A DNA stretch of 64,000 nt, taken from positions 42,212,955 to 42,276,954 of the forward strand of contig NC_064764.1 of the NCBI RefSeq assembly GCF_011397635.1, read 5' to 3'. A program made the position numbers and the translations under genes. Positions within the stretch are counted from its first letter, which is position 1; each line of letters starts with the position of its first letter. Source of the stretch: Epinephelus fuscoguttatus (Eukaryota; Chordata; Actinopteri; Perciformes; Serranidae). The notes below the pieces were generated by a model. It saw only the letters and a list, made by a program, of their open reading frames with translations. It was not told the DNA's origin and searched no databases. Positions 12,053 through 22,164 of this stretch are shown here, piece after piece.

Positions 12053-12343
12053 ATGGACGACTTTGAACGCGATTTTGAAGAGTTTCTTGTAGCGGACACA
12101 GACCCAGAGCCATACCTGTTTGAGCCGGAGCATACAGATGAGGAACTCCATGTGTTTGATGCTGAGCGGGCGAGAAGAGAGGCTGAATGCACAGAATGGG
12201 ATTCGGTGCTACTGCTGCCATCGCTGGGGAGATATATCATCAGGAGGAAAAGCGCTGTAGAGAGTGCATCACAAGGAGTGAAGTTGCATCTTTTTTTCCT
12301 CGCAGATGACGGTTCGGGTTCATTCTCTCCTGTTGTGTGGTAA
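12053..12343 (+). CDS. small acidic ORF inside a DNA transposon, possible first exon
   Basis: A 96-codon frame starting MDDFERDFEEFLVAD and containing EPYLFEPEHTDEEL. The acidic leader and the PYxFEPE phrase recall the N-terminus of multicopy fish proteins annotated as P2X purinoceptor 7-like (the zinc-binding ballast-type domain, not a channel); this is from memory. A consensus donor GTG/GTAAGTG sits at 12341-12347, so the frame may be spliced there and the last residues may not be translated. The cysteine-rich domain expected downstream was not found, so the copy is truncated or defective. Confidence 0.4.
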   Translation: MDDFERDFEEFLVADTDPEPYLFEPEHTDEELHVFDAERARREAECTEWDSVLLLPSLGRYIIRRKSAVESASQGVKLHLFFLADDGSGSFSPVVW

Positions 12344-12575
12344 GTGTGGTCCATTCGCAAACTTCATAACTAAAAAAACTTTTCACTACTCTCTACTGAC
12401 GAACTACTAACAGTCTGCTGTTTCCTCCTCCTTCTTCTTTCCTTCCGCTGTCTTCATTGGTTTATTTATACGCACGAAACGCGTTCTCTGGCTGGCTGGA
12501 TTGTCCACTCGGTCTGCCGTACATACATGGCGGCGCAAGATGGCGACCTCTGTAAAGCAAGGCCCTTGATATATA

Positions 12576-13201
12576 CAGTACACGCCAAAAGTTTGGACAC
12601 ACCTTCTCATTCAATGCGTTTTCTTTATTTTCATGACTTTCATGACATTCAAAACTATGAATGAACACATGTGGAGTTATGTACTTAACAAAAAAAAGGT
12701 GAAATAACTGAAAACATGTTTTATATTCTAGTTTCTTCAAAATCGCCAGGCTGTGTAAGGGCTATTTGACCAAGAAGGAGAGTGATGGAGTGCTGCGGCA
12801 GATGACCTGGCCTCCACAGTCACCGGACCTGAACCCAATGGAGATGGTTTGGGGTGAGCTGGACCGCAGAGTGAAGGCAAAGGGGCCAACAAGTGCTAAA
12901 CACCTCTGGGAACTCCTTCAAGACTGTTGGAAAACCATTTCAGGTGACTACCTCTTGAAGCTCATGGAGAGAATGCCAAGAGTGTGCAAAGCAGTAATCA
13001 GAGCAAAGGGTGGCTATTTTGAAGAAACTAGAATATAAAACATGTTTTCAGTTATTTCACCTTTTTTTGTTAAGTACATAACTCCACATGTGTTCATTCA
13101 TAGTTTTGATGCCTTCAGTGAGAATCTACAATGTAAATAGTCATGAAAATAAAAAAACCGCATTGAATGAGAAGGTGTGTCCAAACTTTTGGCCTGTACT
13201 G
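12576..13201 (+). mobile_element. Tc1 internal-deletion derivative (626 bp)
   Basis: Same family as 4918-6545, with CAGTACACGCCAAAAGT at the left and the complement of CAGTACAGGCC at the right, flanked by TA on both sides. About 1 kb of the centre is missing and the left inverted repeat has lost an internal segment. Only the transposase C-terminus remains. It sits inside the 11.5-13.4 kb transposon. Confidence 0.9.
12745..13038 (+). pseudogene. Tc1 transposase C-terminal remnant
   Basis: Starts within RLCKGYLTKKESDGVL and retains SPDLNPMEMVWGELDRRVKA with the third catalytic acid and the normal C-terminus. The DNA-binding domain and first two catalytic residues are deleted, so it is not a functional enzyme. 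Confidence 0.88.
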
Positions 13202-13359
13202 TATATATATAAAAGCATAATTATAAGGCTACGAAAACCAAACAAATTTTATTTTATAGCGATCATACACTTGTATAAACATATTAATGGGTAGAATATT
13301 CAGATTCAGATTCAGATTGACAATAAACCATGCCAAATATTACACACTGGCCCTTTAAA

Positions 13360-13981
13360 TTAAAATATACAACTGTAGAGCTGTACCAATATGTACACAT
13401 CCATGTAGAAGCAAATTAATACAGCCTTCATATTCTTGGTTCTTGTTTCCATTCAGGTAACGTTTGGGTCATGGTCTGCGCCTTTACTTCATTCCTCATG
13501 TGTCAGCTGTTTTCCCCCTCCCCTTTGTTTCTTGTGGATCCTTGTTTGTCTCTCTGTGTCTGGGTGTGGCTCATCAGTCCTGCTGCAAATCAACTCTTGC
13601 TGCCAATCTGCCTGCTCATCTGAAAGCCATCCACCAGTCAACTCCAGCAGTACAAATACCCCGGCTCTGCAGTCCAGTCTCCACCAGATCGTGCAGTCTG
13701 CCTTGCGCTACTAACCACCGCCTACTTGTTGCTGATTGCTTTTTTGTCCCCTTGTGGATTTTTACTTAAAATTGGCCTTTTTCTGCCTCACATCCACATT
13801 CACTGGTTACCCATTTGCCTGCCCTGTTTCTCCTGAGAGCCCAGCTTCAACCCAAGATATCCATTCTTCTTTTTAATAAAGACACTTAAAATTGAACAGC
13901 TATCTGGGTCTCACTTTTGGATCCAGTTCTCTCCATTTCATGCAACAGTTTGAGTTTCCTGCTTCTCCATAATGCTCATAT
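13360..13981 (+). other. no gene; possible LTR-like or LINE leader sequence
   Basis: CT-rich sequence with TTTTAATAAAGACAC at about 13872 followed by CTGGGTCTCACTTTTGGATC, resembling the end of an LTR. No matching start or target duplication was found; it may equally be the LINE 5' region. Confidence 0.25.
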
Positions 13982-16900
13982 ATGATTCCCAAAGATGAAA
14001 AAATGTCCTTTCGCTTTCCTTTAGCAATGAGTGGTGATTCTAAGAAAATCGCAAAGCACTTTCATTATACACACATGTTGAAATGCATTATTATGATTAT
14101 GTTGCTGATGTCGGGAAATGTGCAGCCTAATCCAGGTCCTGTCACTGATGTGATATCACTACAAACACCTGCTGATTTTTTAAATAGGTCTGGTACTGGT
14201 TTTGTACATATGAATGTGAGAAGTCTCCTGCCAAAGATTGATATGGTTAGAATTTGGGCCAAATCGACTGATGCTGATATTATGGTTTTATCTGAGACAT
14301 GGCTGGGTAGATCCACTCCTGATAGTTATATTTATATGGATGGGTATAACATCTTTCATACTGATCGCCGTGCTAAAGGTGGAGGAGTGGCAATCTATGT
14401 AAAAAATAAGTTTCAGGCAACGGTTCAACTATCCAAGTCTATGCCTAAACAATTTGAATTGCTCGTATTGAAAGTTAAATTTACAAAGAGCTGTGTTATG
14501 ACAGTTGTGGGGTGTTACAGACCTCCTTCTGCATCAAAGGATACATTATCCTTGTTGTCTGATTGTTTGTCATCTATAAATTATAATGAATTGGTTTTAT
14601 TGGGGGACTTAAATTGGGACTGGTTAACTCCTGCATCTGATCCTTTTAAATTCTTCTGTGATTCAGCGCATTTGACCCAAATTATAGACTCGCCAACTAG
14701 GCCAAACCTTAAACATCCTGAGAAGTCGTCGCTCCTTGATTTGTTTTTAACCAATGTTCCACAGAAATTCAAAGCCACTGCTGTTTTTGCAAATGATGTT
14801 AGTGATCACTGCGTTACTGCTAGTGTGAGAGACACAAGGTTATCAAAATGTAAAACACATATCATAATTAAGAGAAATTTTAAGTTGTTCTGTGAACAAG
14901 CTTTTTTAAATGACCTTTATCTTTGTGATTGGACCAAGGTAAATTTGATCCCAGAGCCTGAGATGGCATTGCAATATTTTAAATCATTATTTTTGGACAT
15001 TATAAACAAGCATGCTCCTCTTAGAAAATATAAGATTAAAGGACGTGATAATCCGTGGTTCTCAGAGCAACTGTCTGATATACTTCATGAGCGAGATCTT
15101 GCTTGGGCAACTGCAAGAAAATCTAAAAATAATTTAGACTGGCAACATTTTAGGCACCTGAGGAACAAATGTGTCTCTCAAATACGTAAAACTAAATCAG
15201 ATTTTTATGTTAAAGAAATGTGTGACAGTACAAACAACCTTTCTAAATTCTGGAAAGTTATTAAATCACTACCTTCAGGCTCCAGGGACACTATGCTGCC
15301 AAATGCATTAAAGCTGAATGATGAAATTATTACAGACAAAAAAAGTATGTTAGATTCCTTGAATCAGCACTTTATATCTTCTGGTTTGCTGTTTGAGCGT
15401 GAAACACAACAAGAGATGTGTCAAGAGGATTACTCTTTGCCCAAGGAAAATGTACCTTTTGATTTTGATCTTGTCCCTACTACTATAGGGGAGGTTTATG
15501 CTGCTCTTATAAGGTTTAACACCAAGAAATCCTCTGGCCCTGATGGGTTGGATCCTTACTTTTTAAAAATTGCAGCTGAACATATTGCAGAACCTTTGAC
15601 ACATATTTTCAACCTGACTATAGAAACTGGAATAATACCTAATGTATGGAAGACAGCATATGTCACTCCTTTATTAAAAGGTGGCGACCCATCAAATCCC
15701 AATAATTATAGGCCGATATCTAAACTATCTGTTTTAGCCAAGGTGTTAGAAGGGCTCATAAGTGACAAGTTGAAAGATTTTTTAACAACAAAAAAACATT
15801 TTAAATGAATTTCAGTCTGGTTTTCGTAAAAAACACAGCACTGTCACCGCCACTATGAAAGTGTTAAATGACTTCATAAGTGCTATTGATTCTAAAGAAT
15901 ACTGTGCTGCATAGTTTTTAGATCTGTCAAAGGCTTTTGACACAGTTGACCACTCTGTCCTGTCTCAGAGATTGGTGGATATTGGAATTTCTTCAAAAGC
16001 TGTCAAATGGTTTGGAAACTATTTGAGTGGGAGAACACAAAATGTTCAGGTTGATGGTGTATCCTCCAACTCCTTGATTATTCAAAATGGCGTCCCCCAG
16101 GGTTCCATATTGGGTCCCATTTTATTTACTATTTATATAAATATCTTGTGTCAAAATGTAACTGACACAAAGTTTCATTTTTATGCGGATGACACCATTT
16201 TGTATAGTTCTGCTTCATCATTAGCAAGTGCCATAGAACATCTGCAATCTGCCTTTAATATCGTTCAGAAAAATCTTTATAAATTGAGATTCGTACTCAA
16301 TTCTGACAAAACTAAAATTATGTGCTTTTCAAAGTCAAAGAATACAGATGATGATGTTTGTCAGTGTGATGGCCGCACTTGCAGCCACACAGTTGCATTA
16401 AGGTCTGTCCCCCGGTAGCACTCACACTTTGGTTTCTTTTACATTTGTAGTTCATTTTTCCCTCATTTAGCTAATCTTAATTACATTTCACATTACAAAC
16501 AAATAAATGACAACACATTGGATTTTGTTTCATACATCATACTCATTTTATTTTACAGTTTTGACAGTACATTAGTTTCTATTTGTAGCGCGCACATTTG
16601 GTTAACTTTTGTACAGTCACTAGTTTCTTTAAATTGTTCTAATTTTCATTTCTGAGTTACCAGTGTGCAGGTGCTGCTTCTGAAGGACATCTGGCCACGC
16701 TCAAGCAAAGGATGTGCCCCAGGAACTGAAACTGTTAAATACAGGAAGTGGCCAATTGGGCCGTACCAATTCCTGCCACCTCATAGGGAGAAACTGTTAT
16801 TTTTCCATTTAGTTATATTGTTTGTTTCTCTTGATTAAAAATTTAGTTTTGGTATTTTTGGTTTGGTTAATTTAGTTGAGTTAACCTTTTTTGGGGGGAA

Positions 16901-18060
16901 TTATTCTGTTTTGTTATTTATTGCTTAGTTGGTAGTGTTTGTCTGTCTGTCATCCCTCTTGTGTTTTAATGGTCTGATCAGCCAGTATATATGTTCCCCA
17001 TTGTGTCTACTTTGGAAGGTCTGTTGTTGGTGTTAAGGTCACTTAAGTTCAGTTTTGTTTATTTGACCTCTTTTATGGGCCCAGAACTTTAGTTATACAT
17101 TTATCATTTGTACCTTTTTTGTAGTATTGTGTAAAATAAAAGCTTTTTTTTTGAAAACCACCTGAGTCTCCTCTTGTCTGCCAGCTCGGTCCCTTACAGT
17201 CAGATTGTTACGCTATATGACAAAGTGATTGAACGAGTATCAGTCTACAAATATCTGGGATTTTTCTTTGAAGAAAATTTGTCTTTTAAACATCACACTG
17301 AGTGTCTTATGAAAAAACTCAGGGTTAAGTTGGGTTTCTATTTCAGAAACAAATGTTGTTTCTCCTTTAGTGCGAGAAAAAGACTTATACAAGCAACATT
17401 TCTATCAATACTTGACTACGGTGACATTTTATATATGCATGCAAATTTATCTTCTCTGAAAATGCTGGATTCAGTGTATCATGCAGCATTAAGGTTTGTA
17501 ACTGATTCTGGTTTTCGTACTCATCACTGCAGCTTGTATGAGAGTGTTGGTTGGCCTTCTTTGCACAATCGTAGATTGGAACATTGGTACATTTTTCTTT
17601 ATAAGGCCATATTGCGTGATTTGCCTTCTTATTTATGTTCTGTCTTGCTTCCTAAAGTCACCAGGAGCTGTAATCTTCGGTCAGATGGACAAATTACGTA
17701 TGTCGTTCCTCGAACGTGAACTGTCTTTGGTGAAAGTGCCTTTAAAGTATTTGCACCCTCGTCCTGGTGTGAGTTACAGAGACATTTTAAAATGGATTAC
17801 CTGCCAAGTATGGAACATTTTAAAAGTAGGATTAAGGACTATTAAAGTACTGAATGCACATGTCCTGTTACTGAGCGCTGCTGGTGATTACTGTCTTGAA
17901 GTGAATTGCCAACTGTTTTGTAACTGTTTGTTTCATGTTGTCTGTTTTAACCTATTGTGTTTTTTAGTGCAACTATTATGCTGCTGTCTTGGCCAGGACT
18001 CCCTTGCAAAAGAGATTCTGAATCTCAATGGGACTATTTCCTGGTAAAATAAAGGTTAAA
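13982..18060 (+). pseudogene. CR1/L2/Rex-group LINE, endonuclease and reverse transcriptase, split by a solo LTR
   Basis: An AP-type endonuclease domain begins at about 14110 after the group hallmark SGNVQPNPGP. Motifs include MVLSETWLG, GGGVAIYVKN, GDLNWDW and SDHC. The reverse transcriptase follows with KKSSGPDGLDP and NNYRPIS. An ordinary stop with a frame change lies at about 15806, a second in-frame stop precedes FLDLSKAFDTVDH at about 15914, and catalytic FYADDTILY is at about 16180. The frame is then interrupted by an 834-bp solo LTR and resumes at 17204 with YKYLGFFFEENLSF. The tail AAATAAAGGTTAAAATAAAA ends it at about 18060. The element is nearly full length but dead. Confidence 0.85.
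16365..17198 (+). mobile_element. solo LTR with 5-bp target-site duplication
   Basis: Starts TGTGATGGCCGCAC and ends GGTCCCTTACA. The base pairs GTCAG occur immediately before (16360-16364) and after (17199-17203). Removing the segment restores the LINE reading frame across the site. AATAAAAGC near 17136 is a plausible LTR polyadenylation signal. The 5-bp duplication suits a Ty3/gypsy-like element, but the family is not identified. Confidence 0.85.
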
Positions 18061-18061
18061 A

Positions 18062-18400
18062 TAAAAAAAAATAAAAATGTATGTTAGCCTTTCCAAACCA
18101 ATACAGCTTGCCAGTTCTCGAACCCACATCTGTAATGAAGGTGCATCCATACTTCTCCAATACAGGGCTATAACCTTGCTGGCTTGAACATGTCCAAAGT
18201 CCAGAAGTTTTGTCTTTTCAAATGTATGTGCAAAGTCCTGTGGGTATATTCCCAACACACAGATTTTGGCATTACATGGTACACTAACATTAAACATCTC
18301 TGACAGACACTTAGTAACATCTTTCCAGAAGCTTTGGATCTTATTACATTCCCATAGGCAATGAATCAGAGTTCCTTTCTCATTTAAACATTTTGTGGTA
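18062..18400 (-). pseudogene. L1-clade LINE ORF2 C-terminal fragment
   Basis: On the minus strand the translation includes GTLIHCLWECNKIQSFWKDV and continues through KICVLGIYPQD, the cysteine/histidine-containing C-terminal region typical of L1-like ORF2. Only about 110 codons survive between the preceding LINE tail and the DIRS element. Confidence 0.6.
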
Positions 18401-18554
18401 ACACTTTATATTAAGGTATTGTAATAAGCCGATTCCAAGGCTGTTAGAGTTTCTGTTTTGCAACATTACCGACATTATTCCTGGGCTGTGCTGGGTTCCA
18501 GTCTCCACCTGCTGATCACCTTCCGTCCTCCGCTCCTCAGAAAGCTCTAGCAAA

Positions 18555-19566
18555 ATGCAAACACCGCTCCCGAAACCCAGCAGACGCACCGACTCCAGCT
18601 GCTGCCCGCTGCCCAAAAGAGCTAGAGCCCCGGCCTCAGCAGTCGGCTCTGCGGCTCCGGCAAACGACGCCATCCGGTCAGCGCTGTCATCCATTCAGTC
18701 ATCTTTTTCAAGCATGAACTCAAGAATCCAGACCTTAGAGGCCTGTGCCGCTCCGTCTTCCAGCTCTCTCCAAGCCACCGTGTTTACATCCCGGTACCAG
18801 GCTGCTTCGTCCTCAGCTGGAGGACCATCGTCGCGGACCGACGACGTCACTCCGGCACCCCTCGATGGCATCACAATCCCCCGTAGATCTCTGGGAAGTG
18901 CAGTTCCAATCTCCACTGGTGTCCCATTCTACCCTCCTGCTGCTGCCATCTCCTCCAATCTGAGAAGCCAGATCCTCCCAGGTAATGATGCTAATCTTGT
19001 TAAAATCCTGCTGTGCTCAGATTTCAGCGATAGGCGTGTAGTAGACTGTGGTGATGTGTCTGTGATGCTAAAAGATAGTGATCCTAGACTTTCAAAGACT
19101 CTGACACTAGCAGAATTCACTGTAGCTTTTGGTGTGTTCAGAGATGTAATCTGTGAAGTCCATCCATCCCGCAGAGCTGAACTGGACACTTATCTTGCCA
19201 TCATTGCCGATCTTGCCATGACATACGGTGGAACTCTGTTCTATGAATACCACAAATCATTCTCTGCAAAAGCTGCCATGTTCATTCAGGTTTAATCAAA
19301 GACTGGACTGGTCTGTGGTTGACCTGGCTTTAATTAGCAGGCACTGCACTGGCCGACAAGCTCGTTCCTGTTCCATTTGTGGCTCTTTCTCACACTCCTC
19401 CAATATGTGCCTTAAACCCGTGGCTATAGTTCATCTGCCGGCTGGCCAAAATCTGAGACTAAGCTATTGTGGGGACGGGCATCCAAAGTCAGTGTGCCCC
19501 AGAAGAACCTGCCTTACGAGTACGGAAAAGAAAAATAAAACCTTCAACCCCAGTCAACGTGCCTGA
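18555..19566 (+). pseudogene. DIRS gag-like protein with zinc knuckle
   Basis: The first frame (18555-19295) is serine/proline-rich then structured (LVKILLCSDFSDRRVVDCGD, FTVAFGVFRDVICEVHP). A frame change near 19290 leads into RQARSCSICGSFSHSSNMC, a CX2CX4HX4C zinc knuckle at 19369-19410. Would bind element RNA in a particle. Broken by the frameshift. Confidence 0.7.
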
Positions 19567-19675
19567 GTTGGGAAAGGCTTTAAGGAAGCATCCAAACCGC
19601 TGCTTTGTTAATTATTTGATCACTGGACTGATCCAAGGTTTCATGGCTGGTCTAATTTGGTTGCCTAAAGTGTCA

Positions 19676-20030
19676 TTCATTCATTCATTCATCTTCTAAC
19701 CGCTTCATCCTCTTGAGGGTCGCGGGGGGGCTGGAGCCTATCCCAGCTGACACTGGGTGAGAGGCAGGGTTCACCCTGGACAGGTCACCAGACTATCACA
19801 GGGCTGACACATAGAGACAGACAACCATTCACACTCACATTCACACCTACGGACAATTTAGAGTTATCAATTAACCTGCATGTCTTTGGACTGTGGGAGG
19901 AAGCTGGAGTGCCCGGAGAGAACCCACACTGACACAGGGAGAACATGCAAACTCCGCACAGAAGGGCTCCCACGCCCGGGATCGAACCGGCAACCCTCTC
20001 GCTGTGAGGCGTCAGGAAGGGAAGTCAGGA
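19676..20030 (-). mobile_element. 5'-truncated SINE-like retroposon
   Basis: On the minus strand it carries GGTTCGATCCC, a perfect RNA polymerase III B-box-like sequence, then a long conserved body and a terminal (ATGA)n tail (read on the plus strand as CATTCATTCATT at 19676). The A-box side is missing. I recall this repeat as abundant in percomorph genomes (AFC-type). It lies inside the DIRS element, so it is younger than that insertion. Confidence 0.7.
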
Positions 20031-20034
20031 AGGG

Positions 20035-21101
20035 TTTCATGATCGGACGATAAATCACCCTTTCCTATAACGCGCAGTAACCCCATTAGTGTTGCTACCC
20101 GTAAATATTCTGGCAAAAAGCATCTAATTATCAATTTATCTGCTCCTCACAACGACGAAGCCCCAAGTATTAACAGTCTCATTCCGCTGCCGCCATTCTC
20201 ACTGTTTTATGCCTCAATCGACGATGCCATTAAGCTCATTAAACAGGCAGGTAGGGGTGCATGGTTATCAAAAGCTGATATCACTGACGCATTTAAAGTT
20301 ATGCCTTTACACCCTTCTCAGTGGCATCTGTTTGGCGTTAAATGGAGAGAGAAAATTTATTTTTCAGTTAGACTCACCTTCGGGTGTCGCAGCAGCCCAA
20401 AATATTCGATACATTGTCAGAGGCTCTTTGCTGGATTCATCTCAATTTCGCCATGCCTGTTATTCCTCAGGGCCGCTCCTTCATATCCAGGCTTCTCGAC
20501 CTCTCAAAAACTGTCGAAAATCTACACAGCATAGTTAATTTGGATGAAGGGTGCAGATCAGAGCTCCTGTTCTGGTCTTTGCTGCTCCAGGAATGGAATG
20601 GCATTTCTTTTTTCTATAACGATAATCCAGAATCTTCTGTGGTCATTATTATTCACTGACGCAGCTCCTTCCAGTGGTTTTGGGGGGTTCTTTAATAACC
20701 AGTGGTTCGCTGATGTGTGTCCAAAAGAACTGTCATCTTTACCAGCCAATGTTCTTTCTTCTGCATTAATGGAAATATACCCTATTGTTATAGCATGTCT
20801 TATTTGGGGGAAACACTGGTCCAGGAAGCAAATCCTCTTTTTCTGCGACAACGAAGCAGCTGTCCATATTATTAACAAAGGGCGTTCCTCCATACCATTC
20901 ACTAACACATTTGTAAGACGACTTACTTGGGCATCTGTGCTGGGGAATTTCATTATTCGAGCAGTCCATATTCCAGGATTAGATAATAAGATTGCTGATG
21001 CCTTATCTCAATTTGAATTTCAGAAATTCCACCAAATGTGTCCAGAAGCTTCGCCATCCAGCCTGCCTTGCCCTCCTTTCCACCAAACGGTGCTAGATTG
21101 A
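20035..21101 (+). pseudogene. DIRS reverse transcriptase/RNase H remnant
   Basis: RT motif A is seen in WLSKADITDAFKVMPLHP, with a frame change near 20365. The text then jumps from SEALCWI to LNFAMPVIPQGRSF at about 20440, skipping the region that should carry the catalytic aspartate pair, so the enzyme is dead. RNase H follows with FTDAAPSSGFGGFF, LMEIYPIV, FFCDNEAAVHIIN and DNKIADALS, all four acidic positions present. Confidence 0.78.
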
Positions 21102-22060
21102 CCCTGCAGTCATACATGCTGTCAGCGGCTCATTATATGCGTTCTGGATTAGCAAAATCCACATTAAAACTGTATGACTCTGCATGGTCCTATTTCACCT
21201 CATTTTGTTCAACTTTCTCAGTTGCTATTTTGCCTGTAAATATTCCCACTGTATGTGCCTTCCTGGTTCACTGCTTTGAGTCCCGCAAAATGCAGTCGTC
21301 CTCCATCAAAGGCCTTCTAGCAGGTGTGCAGTTCCCCCTGTGCTGTTTGGATCCATCCACCAACAGCCTGCTAGGAAATCCATCCATTCAACTCCTGCTA
21401 AACAGCTTTAAAAGAGAGAAACCACAAGGCAACGATATTCGTCTCCCTTTCACTCCACCATTATTGCACAAATTAATCACACACTTGAGGGATGGGTGCT
21501 TCGATTCATATACAGACTTACTTTTAGAAACTGTTTTCCTCACAGCTTTTTACGGCTTTTTAAGATACGTAGAGTTCACCACTCGCACAAGATCTTTTGA
21601 TCCTTCTCACGACCTCACTATAGCCGATGTAACAGTTAACAGCCACTACTTTTGTCTGTACTTGAAACATTTCAAAACTGATAGAGATAGGAAAGGAACT
21701 TCTGTTGTAATTGCTCAAACAAATTCTGCTTTCTGTCCGTTTTCTTCCATGGTCCGCTACTTGAGAAGCCGTGCTCAAGCCAGCCAGCAGGAGCCGCTGT
21801 TTGCCACAGAGAGAGGGGAGCCCATGTCATGTGCTTGGTTCACTGCTCGTCTCCGCCTCCTCTGCCAGTCCTGCGGACTCCAACAAGAACGCTACACAGC
21901 TCATTCATTCCGCATAGGAGCAGCTACAACAGCAGCAATGATAGCGCCTGTGTCCACCTTAAAAGCCATGGGCAGATGGTCATCATCTGCCTATGAATGT
22001 TATCTGCACCCTGAGGTTCGAGCCATCCTAGATGCTCAAAAAGCAATGAGTGCTCTGTAA
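21038..22060 (+). CDS. DIRS tyrosine recombinase, open
   Basis: A 340-codon frame without stops. Catalytic positions are visible: Arg in YGFLRYVEF, His and Arg in TAHSFRIGA, and the nucleophilic Tyr in SSAYECYLHP. It would cut and join DNA to integrate the circular cDNA of the element. It overlaps the end of the RNase H frame. It is the only intact gene of this element, so trans-activity is conceivable but there is no evidence of expression. Confidence 0.8.
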   Translation: MSRSFAIQPALPSFPPNGARLTLQSYMLSAAHYMRSGLAKSTLKLYDSAWSYFTSFCSTFSVAILPVNIPTVCAFLVHCFESRKMQSSSIKGLLAGVQFPLCCLDPSTNSLLGNPSIQLLLNSFKREKPQGNDIRLPFTPPLLHKLITHLRDGCFDSYTDLLLETVFLTAFYGFLRYVEFTTRTRSFDPSHDLTIADVTVNSHYFCLYLKHFKTDRDRKGTSVVIAQTNSAFCPFSSMVRYLRSRAQASQQEPLFATERGEPMSCAWFTARLRLLCQSCGLQQERYTAHSFRIGAATTAAMIAPVSTLKAMGRWSSSAYECYLHPEVRAILDAQKAMSAL

Positions 22061-22164
22061 ATGCTGGCTATCATAACAAAAATATAGACCATGGCTTGAC
22101 CATTTTAATCTCTTCATATTTCCATTAGGTTGAAGGTTTTGAGTAATTAGATTTAATTTCCAAA

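Larger units (their letters stand above)
11545..13359 (+). mobile_element. DNA transposon with TTTAAAGG-type terminal inverted repeats
   Basis: The left end TTTAAAGGCCCAGTGTGTAA is mirrored at the right end by TTACACACTGGCCCTTTAAA. Between them lie an ORF with its own GC-richer leader and a good splice donor, the CATGGCGGCGCAAGATGGCG phrase, and a Tc1 derivative inserted at 12576. No transposase was recognised, so the superfamily is unassigned and the element is probably non-autonomous. Confidence 0.6.
18420..22160 (+). mobile_element. DIRS-type tyrosine-recombinase retrotransposon, defective
   Basis: The order gag, reverse transcriptase, RNase H, tyrosine recombinase is diagnostic of DIRS1-like elements, which integrate with a recombinase rather than an integrase. 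The recombinase frame overlaps the RNase H frame by about 60 nt, as in other DIRS elements. A SINE interrupts the gag/RT junction, gag has a frameshift and the RT catalytic segment is deleted. The borders are approximate because I did not find the inverted terminal repeats. Confidence 0.82.

Noticed and set aside
12022-12360. 112-codon antisense frame opposite the 12053-12343 ORF
   Set aside because: Shadow of the plus-strand frame, low-complexity serine-rich translation without a motif.
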